The notes beneath the pieces were generated by a model. That model was not told the DNA's origin, searched no databases, and was given only the letters and a program-made list of their open reading frames with translations. Made by a program: the position numbers and the translations under genes. A DNA stretch of 25,808 nt from Pseudomonadota bacterium (lineage in GTDB: Bacteria; Pseudomonadota; Alphaproteobacteria; Rhizobiales; Rhizobiaceae), in contig JAEWPB010000041.1 of NCBI GenBank assembly GCA_023399465.1, positions 1 to 25,808 on the forward strand, given 5' to 3'. Positions 15,895 to 23,572 of the stretch are shown one piece after another. Numbering within the stretch: position 1 is the first letter of the stretch; the number at the start of each line of letters is the position of its first letter.

Positions 15895-16216
15895 GGGCCC
15901 CTGCCCTTGTCTCGTCCATTTTGCCCTTCACAAAAACATACGGGCGACTCATCTGCCCGCACCTTGCCTTTCGGCACTCCACGCATTTGTTACCTCGACG
16001 GACGCCATACTTCAGGTTGAGGCAGCTTCGGCTGCGTACGCCTGATGGTGCCGCCACTCCGGCATTGCCCCGACCGGTAAGAATGCAGTGTTGCGCCCAG
16101 GCGCGATGCGGATGATCATTGAAGGACTGCCGACCCCGAATGCGGCAATTTCAGCGACTGACGCTGGAGTTTTTTGCGCGGCACGACGGATCGACGCAAG
16201 GCAAAGGGGAAATAGG
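15895..16216 (+). promoter_or_regulatory. Long leader/intergenic region before the antiporter gene
   Basis: About 320 bases with no convincing gene. It contains a dyad CGGGC - 9 bases - GCCCG (about 15941-15959) and a UUCG-type hairpin GCAGC-TTCG-GCTGC (16022-16035). No promoter match is good enough to name. The strong ribosome site AAAGGGGA (16203-16210) ends it. Confidence 0.4.
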
Positions 16217-18067
16217 TTGGATGCGTTTTATGTCGTCATGCTGGTCAGCACGGTCCTGGTGCTGGTCGCAGCATTTTCCAGCCTGATTGCATTCCGCTTC
16301 GGTGCGCCCCTGCTGTTGCTCTTCCTGATGATCGGCCTCGGCGCGGGAAGCGGCGGCCTTGGAATCGAATTCAGCAACAACGGTTTTGCCTATATATTCG
16401 GCTCCATCGCACTGGCCGTCATCCTCTTCGATTCCGGTTTCGGCACGGCAATCAACTCCTTCCGGTTGGCCGCAGCGCCTTCCGTGGTGCTGGCCTCGCT
16501 GGGCGTGCTGGTAACGGCGGCCGTCTTCGCAGTTGCGGCCAGCGTCCTGCTCGGCTTCAGCTACATCGAGGGCATGCTTCTCGGCTCCATCGTCGCCTCC
16601 ACCGACGCGGCCGCGGTGTTCTTCCTGCTGCGCATCGGCGGCATCAACATCCGCGACAAGGTGCGCTCGACGCTCGAAGTCGAATCCGGCACCAACGACC
16701 CTATGGCGATCTTCCTGACCATTGCCCTTGTCGAGGTGGTGGCGAGCGGCCACGGCATGGACGGCTTCAACCTGGCCATGCTCGGCATGTTCGTCAAGCA
16801 GATGGGCCTCGGCATCGTGCTCGGCATCCTCGGCGGCATGATGATCGTGCTGATCACCAACAAGGTGAACAAGGACAAGGGACTGGCGCCGATCTTCGTG
16901 CTGGCGCTGGCGCTGCTGGTGTTCTCCTTCACCGGAGCGCTAGGCGGCAGCGGCTTCCTCGCCGTCTATGTCGCCGGGATCTACGCCGGAAACCGCAAGA
17001 TGCACGCCTACGCCACGATCAAGCGCTTCCAGGAAGGTCTGACCTGGCTCGCGCAGATCATCATGTTCCTCATGCTCGGCCTGCTGGCGACGCCGTCGCA
17101 GTTCCCCGAGATCATCCTGCCGGCAATCGGCCTTGCCCTCTTCCTGATCTTCATTGCCCGCCCGATCGCCGTCTGGCTCTGCCTTCTGCCTTTCGACTAC
17201 ACCCAGCAGGAGACCTCGTTCATCGCCTGGGTCGGCCTGCGCGGCGCGGTCTCGATCCTGCTTGCGATCATGCCCATTCTCGGCGGCGTCGAAGACGGCC
17301 AGATCTACTTCAACACCGCCTTCATCATCGTGCTGGTGTCGCTACTGGTGCAGGGCTGGACGATCAGCCCGATGGCACGCAAGCTCGGCCTCATCGTTCC
17401 GCCCCGCATGGGCCCCGTCGACAAGGTGGAGGTCGACCTGCCCGGCGCCGCCAACCACGAACTGCTTTCCTATCGCGTGATCAAGGACAGTCCGGTGCTC
17501 AGCGGCGAACGCATCCCGCGCTGGGCGACCCCCTCCCTCGTCATCCGCGACGGCAAGTCGATGCGTTACCAGTATGCCGGGCGGCTGCGCGAGAACGACC
17601 AGGTCTATCTCTTCATCGCACCGAGCTATACGAAGCTGATCGACCGCCTCTTCGCCAGCCGCGCGCCTGTCGATGCCGACGATGCCGAGTTCTTCGGGGC
17701 CTTCTCGATTTCACCGTCGCGCCCCGCCAGCGAACTCGATGCGGCCTACGGGCCGGGCCTGATCACCGAGGCGGAAAAGGACCTGACCATTGCCGAACTG
17801 ATGACCCTGCGCCTCGGCGGCCAGCTCGACTACGCCGACCGCATGCGCTTCGGCTCGCTGGTCCTGATCGTCCGCGATCTCGACGAGAACGGCCACGTCT
17901 CCTCGATCGGGATCTCGATGGAACCGTTGGAGCCGGCGACCAGCCTGCCGATCTTCATCAACCTCCAGGAAATCGCCCACCGGATCCGCGACTATCTCCG
18001 CAGAAAGCGTCTCAAGGTGCGCAATGCGGTAACCAAGACCCGCGGACGAAGCGACGCCGAACCGTGA
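16217..18067 (+). CDS. cvrA: K+/H+ antiporter, CvrA/NhaP2 type (CPA1)
   Basis: 616 residues. The N-terminal about 400 residues form some 12-13 membrane segments of the Na_H_Exchanger fold, with GSIVASTDAAAVFFLLR, LEVESGTNDPMAIFLT (the acidic transport-site region) and WVGLRGAVSILLAIMP. The soluble C-terminus carries a TrkA_C-like segment (SYRVIKDSPVLSGERIPRW, RENDQVYLFIAP) and a CorC/HlyC-like domain, the arrangement of NhaP2/CvrA, which expels K+ at high cytoplasmic K+ or pH. The start is assigned to TTG at 16217 because AAAGGGGA lies six bases before it and NhaP2 homologues begin near here; the next ATG is at 16238, and an upstream ATG at 16088 has no ribosome site and adds a soluble unrelated stretch. 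It sits between gap and pgk with its own leader. Confidence 0.9.
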   Translation: MDAFYVVMLVSTVLVLVAAFSSLIAFRFGAPLLLLFLMIGLGAGSGGLGIEFSNNGFAYIFGSIALAVILFDSGFGTAINSFRLAAAPSVVLASLGVLVTAAVFAVAASVLLGFSYIEGMLLGSIVASTDAAAVFFLLRIGGINIRDKVRSTLEVESGTNDPMAIFLTIALVEVVASGHGMDGFNLAMLGMFVKQMGLGIVLGILGGMMIVLITNKVNKDKGLAPIFVLALALLVFSFTGALGGSGFLAVYVAGIYAGNRKMHAYATIKRFQEGLTWLAQIIMFLMLGLLATPSQFPEIILPAIGLALFLIFIARPIAVWLCLLPFDYTQQETSFIAWVGLRGAVSILLAIMPILGGVEDGQIYFNTAFIIVLVSLLVQGWTISPMARKLGLIVPPRMGPVDKVEVDLPGAANHELLSYRVIKDSPVLSGERIPRWATPSLVIRDGKSMRYQYAGRLRENDQVYLFIAPSYTKLIDRLFASRAPVDADDAEFFGAFSISPSRPASELDAAYGPGLITEAEKDLTIAELMTLRLGGQLDYADRMRFGSLVLIVRDLDENGHVSSIGISMEPLEPATSLPIFINLQEIAHRIRDYLRRKRLKVRNAVTKTRGRSDAEP

Positions 18068-18081
18068 CAATCCGCTGACTG

Positions 18082-18110
18082 CTTGCGTCTGGGATCAACC
18101 GTAGTATGTT
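18082..18110 (+). promoter_or_regulatory. Promoter of pgk
   Basis: CTTGCG (18082-18087), 17-base spacer, TATGTT (18105-18110), 47 bases before the pgk ATG. The match to the alphaproteobacterial consensus and the spacing are both good. Confidence 0.6.
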
Positions 18111-18156
18111 CCGCCCGGAAATATCGCGTAAGCAACACTAGAGATGGAATTCCGCC

Positions 18157-19359
18157 ATGCCGGCTTTCAAAACCCTGGACGACCTTCATGACATCGCAGG
18201 CAAGCGCGTCCTCGTGCGCGTCGATCTCAACGTGCCTGTCAGCGGCGGCAAGGTCACCGACACCACCCGCATCGAGCGTGTCGCACCGACCATCAAGGAA
18301 CTCTCGGACAAGGGTGCCAAGGTAATCCTTCTCGCCCATTTCGGCCGCCCCAAGGGCGAGCCGGTGGCCGACATGTCGCTGGGGCTGATCGCCCCCGCCG
18401 TCGAGGAAGTCCTCGACCATTCGGTCAGGTTCGCCGCCGATTGCATCGGCGAAACGGCCGCAAAAGCGATTGCGGCAATGCATGACGGCGACATCCTGCT
18501 GCTCGAGAACACCCGCTTCCACAAGGGCGAGGAAAAGAACGACCCCGAATTCACCAAGGCCCTTGCCGCCAACGGTGACATCTACGTCAACGACGCCTTC
18601 TCGGCGGCGCACCGCGCCCACGCCTCGACCGAGGGCCTCGCGCACTACCTGCCGGCCTATGCCGGCCGCACCATGCAGGCCGAACTGGAGGCGCTCGAGA
18701 AGGGTCTCGGCAACCCGAAGCGCCCGGTGGTTGCCATCGTCGGCGGCGCCAAGGTCTCGACCAAGATCGACCTGCTGATGAACCTGGTGAAGAAGGTCGA
18801 TGCGCTGGTGATCGGCGGCGGCATGGCGAACACCTTCCTCGCCGCCCGCGGCACCAATGTCGGCAAGTCCCTCTGCGAACACGATCTCGCCGACACCGCC
18901 AAGCAGATCATGATCGAGGCGGCAACCGCCGGCTGCGCCATCGTGCTTCCTGAGGACGGCGTCATCGCCCGCGAATTCAAGGCCGGCGCCGCCAACGAGG
19001 TGGTCGCGATCGACGCCATCCCGGCCGACGCGATGGTGCTCGATGTCGGCCCGAAGTCGATTGAAGCGATCAATGCCTGGATTTCCCGGGCGGAAACCCT
19101 CGTCTGGAACGGCCCGCTCGGCGCCTACGAAATCGCTCCGTTCGACGCCGCGACGGTTGCCGCGGCCAAGCACGCTGCCGAACGCACCCGGGACGGTAAA
19201 CTGGTATCGGTTGCCGGTGGCGGCGACACGGTGGCCGCGCTCAACCATGCCGGCGTAACCGAAGACTTCACGTACGTCTCCACCGCGGGTGGTGCATTCC
19301 TCGAATGGATGGAAGGCAAGGTGCTTCCCGGCGTGGCGGTTCTGTCCAAGGCGGCCTGA
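18157..19359 (+). CDS. pgk: Phosphoglycerate kinase
   Basis: 400 residues, usual length. It transfers phosphate between 1,3-bisphosphoglycerate and ADP. Seen: KRVLVRVDLNVPV near the N-terminus, the substrate loop LLAHFGRPKGE, ENTRFHKGEEKNDPEF, VNDAFSAAHRAHAST, VAIVGGAKVSTKIDLL in the hinge, FLAARGTNVGKS, and nucleotide-binding GGGDTVAALNHAGV followed by STAGGAFLEWMEGK at the C-terminus. The ATG at 18157 follows GGAA at acceptable spacing. It has its own promoter between the antiporter gene and its start. A GC-rich hairpin follows the stop. Confidence 0.98.
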   Translation: MPAFKTLDDLHDIAGKRVLVRVDLNVPVSGGKVTDTTRIERVAPTIKELSDKGAKVILLAHFGRPKGEPVADMSLGLIAPAVEEVLDHSVRFAADCIGETAAKAIAAMHDGDILLLENTRFHKGEEKNDPEFTKALAANGDIYVNDAFSAAHRAHASTEGLAHYLPAYAGRTMQAELEALEKGLGNPKRPVVAIVGGAKVSTKIDLLMNLVKKVDALVIGGGMANTFLAARGTNVGKSLCEHDLADTAKQIMIEAATAGCAIVLPEDGVIAREFKAGAANEVVAIDAIPADAMVLDVGPKSIEAINAWISRAETLVWNGPLGAYEIAPFDAATVAAAKHAAERTRDGKLVSVAGGGDTVAALNHAGVTEDFTYVSTAGGAFLEWMEGKVLPGVAVLSKAA

Positions 19360-19377
19360 CCGCCCTATATGCGATGA

Positions 19378-19408
19378 GGCGGCGCGGATAGTGCAATCGC
19401 GCGCCGCC
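19378..19408 (+). terminator. GC-rich hairpin after pgk
   Basis: Perfect 9-bp stem GGCGGCGCG / CGCGCCGCC with a 13-base loop, 18 bases past the stop. It is followed by A-rich rather than T-rich sequence, so it is weak as an intrinsic terminator on this strand. Confidence 0.4.
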
Positions 19409-19429
19409 GTTAAAAAATTTAGATATTTT

Positions 19430-19456
19430 AAACGATTGAAAGAATTTCAATCGTTT
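19430..19456. repeat. Perfect inverted repeat, probable operator
   Basis: Arms AAACGATTGAAA and TTTCAATCGTTT match without error around a 3-base spacer (gaa). The surroundings are AT-rich in an otherwise GC-rich region. It is about 200 bases upstream of the aldolase ATG and suits binding by a dimeric regulator better than termination, as no T-tract follows. Confidence 0.65.
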
Positions 19457-19559
19457 CAAACAATTAGGCCGGGATTTGCCTTTGGGGAAACTTCTGTTAT
19501 CGGCCAGTTGAGCCTCGGCAAAGTCGAACAACCGAACATCTTGGGGTTGTCGATCGGGG

Positions 19560-19571
19560 GATTGATCAATC
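19560..19571. repeat. 12-base perfect palindrome upstream of the aldolase gene
   Basis: GATTGATCAATC, about 80 bases before the aldolase start. A second dyad lies just before it (ACAACC at 19528-19533 with GGTTGT at 19545-19550, flanked by TCG and CGA). These are possible regulator sites or leader structure. Confidence 0.4.
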
Positions 19572-19612
19572 GGGCGATGCCGGTTGGTCGTAACATCAAC
19601 GAAGCTACGTGA

Positions 19613-19632
19613 GCGCGTATCGCGCCATTTTT
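19613..19632 (+). terminator. Terminator-like hairpin in the aldolase leader
   Basis: GCGCG-TAT-CGCGC, then CA and five T, ending 17 bases before the aldolase ATG and just upstream of its AGGAG. It could act as an attenuator; the 5-bp stem is short. Confidence 0.4.
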
Positions 19633-19649
19633 AGGGACAGGAGTGAGAT

Positions 19650-20546
19650 ATGGTGGACGCGAAGATGTTGGAAAAGATCAGCTCTGCACCCGGTTTCATT
19701 GCGGCGCTGGATCAAAGCGGCGGTTCGACACCTGGAGCGCTACGCCTCTACGGCATTTCCGAGTCCGACTATCAGGGTGACGAGGAGATGTTCCGCCTGG
19801 TGCACGCCATGCGCGTCCGCATCATGAGCGCACCCGCCTTCTCAGGCGACAAGGTCATCGGCGCCATCCTGTTCGAGCGCACCATGGACGGCGACGTCGA
19901 CGGTCAGGCGGTTCCCTCCTATCTCTGGGAAAAGCGCGGCGTTGTCCCCTTCCTCAAGATCGACAAGGGCCTCGCTGGCGACGAAAACGGCGTTCAGCTG
20001 ATGAAGCCGATGCCGGATCTGGACCCGCTTCTCATCCGCGGCCGCGAAAAGGGAATTTTCGGCACCAAGATGCGCTCGGTGATCGCCCATGCCGACAAGG
20101 CCGGGATTGCCGCCGTCGTGAAGCAGCAGTTCGAGGTCGCGCGCCAGATCATCGGCCAGGGCCTCATGCCGATCGTCGAACCTGAAGTCTCCATCAAGAG
20201 CCCGACGAAGGAAGAGGCCGAGACCATTCTTCGCGACGAAATCGCCAATGAGCTCGACAAGCTTCCGGCAGGCGAAGCCGTCATGCTCAAGCTGACGATC
20301 CCGACGGTCGCCGATTTCTACGCGCCTTTCGTCGCCCACAAATCCGTCGTTCGCGTCGTCGCCCTTTCCGGAGGCTACAGCACCACGGATGCCTGTGAAA
20401 AGCTCAGCCATAACCATGGCATGATCGCGAGCTTCTCGCGCGCCCTGGCGGAAAAGCTGCGCGTCTCGATGAGCGACGCAGAATTCAACGCCAGCCTTGC
20501 CGAAACGATCGATCAGATCTACGCCGCAAGCGTGAACAAGGTCTGA
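19650..20546 (+). CDS. fda: Fructose-bisphosphate aldolase, class I
   Basis: 298 residues, matching the bacterial class I family (Staphylococcus Fda type) rather than the zinc-dependent class II. It cleaves fructose 1,6-bisphosphate to two triose phosphates through a Schiff base. Seen: GFIAALDQSGGSTPGAL (D21), ILFERTMDG, VPFLKIDKGL, LMPIVEPEVSI (E178), VMLKLTIPT with the likely Schiff-base Lys214, and VVALSGGYSTTDAC for phosphate binding. AGGAG lies eight bases before the ATG. It is the last gene of the tkt-gap-pgk block, preceded by a 290-base spacer rich in dyads, which suggests it is regulated separately from pgk. A clear terminator follows. Confidence 0.95.
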   Translation: MVDAKMLEKISSAPGFIAALDQSGGSTPGALRLYGISESDYQGDEEMFRLVHAMRVRIMSAPAFSGDKVIGAILFERTMDGDVDGQAVPSYLWEKRGVVPFLKIDKGLAGDENGVQLMKPMPDLDPLLIRGREKGIFGTKMRSVIAHADKAGIAAVVKQQFEVARQIIGQGLMPIVEPEVSIKSPTKEEAETILRDEIANELDKLPAGEAVMLKLTIPTVADFYAPFVAHKSVVRVVALSGGYSTTDACEKLSHNHGMIASFSRALAEKLRVSMSDAEFNASLAETIDQIYAASVNKV

Positions 20547-20584
20547 TAGGCCCCGAAGGCCTTACTCGGGAAACCGAATTCAAG

Positions 20585-20613
20585 AACCCGGTCGCGCAGG
20601 CGGCCGGGTTTTT
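20585..20613 (+). terminator. Intrinsic terminator after the aldolase gene
   Basis: AACCCGG (20585-20591) pairs with CCGGGTT (20604-20610), followed by TTT (five T in a row in total). A smaller hairpin AGGCC...GGCCT lies just after the stop. Confidence 0.8.
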
Positions 20614-20639
20614 CGTTGCCCGCACCAACGGAGACAACC

Positions 20640-20658
20640 TGCCCGATTGTAACGGGCA
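20640..20658. promoter_or_regulatory. Inverted repeat upstream of the phzF-family gene
   Basis: TGCCCG - 7 bases - CGGGCA, with an overlapping TTGT - 7 bases - ACAA dyad (20648-20662). It lies about 77 bases before the TTG start and is a possible operator. Confidence 0.35.
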
Positions 20659-20734
20659 CAAGTTTCGGTTTCCTCCGGGCGGGCGACATGGGCTACAGCT
20701 TTGCCATACCATTCTGGCGAGCGAGGAGCCGACG

Positions 20735-21652
20735 TTGAGAACCGTTTCCTATGTAACCGTGGACGTTTTCACCGAGACCCGGTTCGCCGGCAATCCACTT
20801 GCGGTCATTGCCGATGCGCGCGGATTGAGCGACGCCGAGATGCAGTGGATCGCCACCGAGTTCAACTATTCGGAGATTACATTCGTGCTGCCGCCGGAAG
20901 ATCCCGCGAACACTGCGCGGGTGCGGATCTTCACGCCGACGACCGAGATTCCCTTCGCTGGTCACCCGAATGTCGGCACCGCCTATGTGCTCGGTCGCCA
21001 GCAGGAAATCTTCGGCAAGACGCCGGGCGAGACGCTGCGCTTCGAGGAAAAGGCCGGACTGGTCGAGGTGTCGCTGACGCGGGAAGCCGGCACGGTCCGC
21101 GGCGCGACGATCACTGCGCCCCGCCCGCTGGAGATTGGCAATACCGTCTCGACGGACATCATCGCGGCCTGTGCCTCCATCGACCGCGAGCGCATCGCCC
21201 TGGCGAGCCACGCGCCTGTGATCGCCTCGGTCGGTCTCGGTTTCGCCATCGCCGAACTGGACAGCCTCGACGCGCTTGCCGCCGCCCATCCCGATGCCGG
21301 CGCTTTTCGCGAAGCCGTTGCCATCCATCCGTCGGAGAGCGGCGATTTCCCGTTGTTCCTTTACATCAGGGACGCAGGCAGCCCTTGGAAGATCCGCGCC
21401 CGCATGTTTGCACCGCTCGACCATATCCCCGAGGATCCGGCGACCGGCAGCGCCTCGGCCGCCCTTGCCGCCTATCTCGTTCACCTGCTGCCGGAGACGG
21501 ACATCGACGTCCACATGACGATCGAACAGGGCGTCGAAATGGGGCGGCCCAGCATCATCGAACTGGACGTCAGCAAATCCGCCGGCACCGTCAGCAGGGT
21601 CACTGTAACGGGACGTTGCGTCGATGTGATGCGCGGCTCCCTCGATGTCTAG
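20735..21652 (+). CDS. PhzF-family isomerase-like protein
   Basis: 305 residues with the two-lobed diaminopimelate-epimerase-like PhzF fold. Seen: YVTVDVFTETRFAGNPLAV, NYSEITFV with E47 at the catalytic Glu position of PhzF, TEIPFAGHPNVGTAYVL (H77), and EDPATGSASAALAAYL (D234) in the second lobe. PhzF itself isomerises a phenazine precursor; most family members have unknown substrates, and no phenazine genes are nearby, so only fold-level function is claimed. The start is a TTG at 20735, chosen because GAGGAG lies eight bases upstream and the conserved N-terminus begins here. It is preceded by the aldolase terminator and an inverted repeat. Confidence 0.92.
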   Translation: MRTVSYVTVDVFTETRFAGNPLAVIADARGLSDAEMQWIATEFNYSEITFVLPPEDPANTARVRIFTPTTEIPFAGHPNVGTAYVLGRQQEIFGKTPGETLRFEEKAGLVEVSLTREAGTVRGATITAPRPLEIGNTVSTDIIAACASIDRERIALASHAPVIASVGLGFAIAELDSLDALAAAHPDAGAFREAVAIHPSESGDFPLFLYIRDAGSPWKIRARMFAPLDHIPEDPATGSASAALAAYLVHLLPETDIDVHMTIEQGVEMGRPSIIELDVSKSAGTVSRVTVTGRCVDVMRGSLDV

Positions 21653-21669
21653 AATGAACGGTCAGCCCT

Positions 21670-21837
21670 CTATCGGCCCGTAAGCTCCCTGAACACCAGG
21701 GCCAGGGTGAAGACAGCGAAAGCCAATACCGCGATCTTCCAGAAATCCGCGCGCTTGCGCAGCCCCGGCAGCCCGAGCGGGCGGATGATGTGCACGACCA
21801 TGGCCAGCAGCAGAAAAACGGCGATGAATTTCGTCAT
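21670..21837 (-). CDS. 55-residue membrane protein of unknown function
   Basis: Translated directly from the sequence: 55 residues beginning MTKFIAVFLLLAMVVHIIRP and ending FRELTGR. Two membrane helices are evident (residues 3-18 and about 34-49, KIAVLAFAVFTLALVF), joined by a short positively charged loop GLRKRADFW, so both ends probably face the periplasm (positive-inside rule). AAGGGGGTG lies 8-11 bases before the ATG. I do not recognise a characterised family. It is convergent with the phzF-family gene, with an 18-base gap between stops, and divergent from the MFS gene. Confidence 0.7.
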   Translation of the reverse strand: MTKFIAVFLLLAMVVHIIRPLGLPGLRKRADFWKIAVLAFAVFTLALVFRELTGR

Positions 21838-21998
21838 GGCGGTGCCACCCCCTTCGTAAGGTCATACGCCGGCCACGTTTAAGGGCCAACAGGCGCCATG
21901 CAACCCCGACGCACACTCGGACATGCAAGCGGAACGCGTGGCAGCGCCGATGCTGCACGCTGTTCTTATGGCTTTCTTAAGGAGGAATCGTTGACACT

Positions 21999-23306
21999 AT
22001 GGAAATGAAGCGCAACCTCCTGTCCGTTTTCGCCCTCCTCCTCGGCACGCTCTTCCTCTTCCTCGGCAATGGTCTCCATGGTCTGCTGCTGCCGGTGCGC
22101 GGCGCCTTTGAAGGCTATTCCACGACCACGCTCGGGCTGCTTGGAACCTCCTGGGCCTCGGGATTCGTCCTTGGATGCCTGCTGGCACCTGCGGTCGTCA
22201 AGCGCATCGGTCATGTGCGCGCCTTCAGCGGCTTCATTTCGCTGATTGCCATCATTGCACTGACGACGGGCATCATCGTCGACGACTACTGGTGGATCGT
22301 GCTGCGCGCCGTGACCGGCTTTTCCACCGCCGGCACCTCGATGATCATCGAGAGCTGGCTGAACGAGCGGGCCACCAACGAAAGCCGGGGGATGATCTTC
22401 TCGCTATACATCAGCATCACGCTGATCGGCGTGGTTGCCGGACAGATGCTGATCCCGATCGCCGACGTGACCACGCCGGTGCTGTTCATGATCTGCGGCA
22501 TCTTCTACTGCGTCGCCATGCTGCCGACGACGCTTTCCACTGCTGCCTCGCCGCAACCGCTGAAAACCGTGCGCCTCGACCTCAAGGGGCTTTATCGCAA
22601 TTCGCCGGTCTCGTTCATCGGCATCCTGTTGATCGGCACCGCCAACGGTGCCTACGGCACGCTCGGCGCCGTCTTCGGCGCCCGCGCCGGACTGTCGCAG
22701 AGCACCATCGCCATCATGATGAGCGTGACCATCTTTGCCGGCGCGCTGATGCAGCTTCCGGCCGGCCGCATGTCCGACCGCATCGACCGCCGCTACGTGT
22801 TGGCCGGGCTGTCGGCGATCGCCGCGGCTGCCGGCTTCCTCATCGCCGTCATCCAGCCGGGCCAGGTCTACCTGTTGATCGTCCTGATCGCGGTCTACGG
22901 CGCCGCCGCCAATGCGCTCTATCCGATCGCCGTCGCCCATGCCAACGACTATGCTTCGCCCGAGGATTTCGTGAAGGTTTCCGGCGGCCTGCTGCTCCTC
23001 TTCGGCATCGGCACGATCATCGGTCCGACGGTCGGCGGCCCCGTGATGTCTGCCATCGGCCCCTACTCCCTCTTCCTTGTGACCGCGTTTGCCCATATCC
23101 TGATCACCGCCTACGCCATCATCCGCAGCCGCAGACGTGCGCCGATCCCGACCGGAAGCCGGGAATCGTTCACGACCATCGCCAGCTCGACGGGACCGGT
23201 CACGACCCCCGAGGGCCTGGCGCTCAATCCGCGCGCAAGCCATGCGGAGGCATCCGAACCGGAGGACGGCGTGGGCGATCAACGAAGCCCGGCAGGTGCA
23301 ACATGA
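21999..23306 (+). CDS. MFS transporter, YcaD-like
   Basis: 435 residues with about 12 membrane segments in the first 380. Features are NGLHGLLLPVRGAFEGYS in helix 1-2, GTSWASGFVLGCLLAPAVVKRIGHVRAF (the helix 2-3 loop), RAVTGFSTAGTSMIIESWLNERA and GRMSDRIDRRYVLAG (the equivalent loop in the second half). This pattern fits the YcaD/UMF-type MFS group; the substrate is unknown. The C-terminal about 55 residues are hydrophilic and disordered, rich in Ser, Thr, Pro and Glu. The ATG at 21999 lies 12 bases after a perfect AAGGAGGA; no closer in-frame start exists. Its TGA overlaps the ATG of the DUF1192 gene, so the two are translationally coupled. Confidence 0.9.
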   Translation: MEMKRNLLSVFALLLGTLFLFLGNGLHGLLLPVRGAFEGYSTTTLGLLGTSWASGFVLGCLLAPAVVKRIGHVRAFSGFISLIAIIALTTGIIVDDYWWIVLRAVTGFSTAGTSMIIESWLNERATNESRGMIFSLYISITLIGVVAGQMLIPIADVTTPVLFMICGIFYCVAMLPTTLSTAASPQPLKTVRLDLKGLYRNSPVSFIGILLIGTANGAYGTLGAVFGARAGLSQSTIAIMMSVTIFAGALMQLPAGRMSDRIDRRYVLAGLSAIAAAAGFLIAVIQPGQVYLLIVLIAVYGAAANALYPIAVAHANDYASPEDFVKVSGGLLLLFGIGTIIGPTVGGPVMSAIGPYSLFLVTAFAHILITAYAIIRSRRRAPIPTGSRESFTTIASSTGPVTTPEGLALNPRASHAEASEPEDGVGDQRSPAGAT

Positions 23307-23494
23307 GCCTTTTCGACGACGAACGCCCGAAGAAACCCAGCGCCCACGAGATCGGTTCCGATCTGTCGCTGCTGTCGGTCGACGAACTGAAGGAGCGAAT
23401 CGCACTGTTGCAGCGCGAGATCGGTCGCCTCGAAGCGGAGATCACCAGAAAATCCGCTGGCCGTACCGCGGCCGAGAACCTGTTCCGATCGTAA
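23303..23494 (+). CDS. DUF1192 family protein
   Basis: 63 residues beginning MSLFDDERPKKPSAHEIGSD, with the conserved LSLLSVDELKERIALLQREI coiled-coil helix and ending NLFRS. Small DUF1192 proteins are widespread in alphaproteobacteria, often near the DUF1465/RcdA gene as here; function unknown. The start codon overlaps the stop of the MFS gene (ATGA), with GCAGGTG as ribosome site inside the MFS coding end. The helix is amphipathic, so an oligomer or partner-binding role is plausible but not shown. Confidence 0.9.
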   Translation: MSLFDDERPKKPSAHEIGSDLSLLSVDELKERIALLQREIGRLEAEITRKSAGRTAAENLFRS

Positions 23495-23538
23495 TTGGAA
23501 GGTTCGGAATGGCGGTTCCTGTCCCCGCTCGGGACGGG

Positions 23539-23566
23539 CTTAACCGAACATTAACCCTTATAAGAT
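23539..23566 (+). promoter_or_regulatory. CtrA box overlapping a promoter-like element
   Basis: TTAA-CCGAACA-TTAA (23540-23554) is an exact TTAA-N7-TTAA CtrA site, followed by C as in the consensus. It overlaps a possible promoter CTTAAC (23539-23544), 16-base spacer, TAAGAT (23561-23566). A CtrA site lying over the -35 region is the arrangement of CtrA-activated promoters in Caulobacter. Confidence 0.6.
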
Positions 23567-23572
23567 ATTACC

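Noticed and set aside
15827..16057. 76-codon minus-strand frame after gap, with an SD-like AAGGTG before an internal ATG (about 15954)
   Set aside because: Its 3' part is the strong gap terminator read backwards, and the product is a Lys/Arg-rich sequence without family resemblance. Weakly possible but not supported.
17992..19248. 418-codon open frame antisense to pgk and the antiporter end
   Set aside because: Same GC-bias artefact; it spans two confident genes and resembles no protein family.
21662..21958. 98-codon minus-strand frame between the phzF-family and MFS genes
   Set aside because: The overlapping 55-residue frame (21670-21837) has membrane helices and a ribosome site; this one is Arg/His-rich and looks like its shadow.
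22175..23302. Long frame overlapping the MFS gene in another phase, running into the DUF1192 frame
   Set aside because: Only the last 64 codons, from the ATG at 23303, are real; the rest is low-complexity Arg/His-rich shadow.
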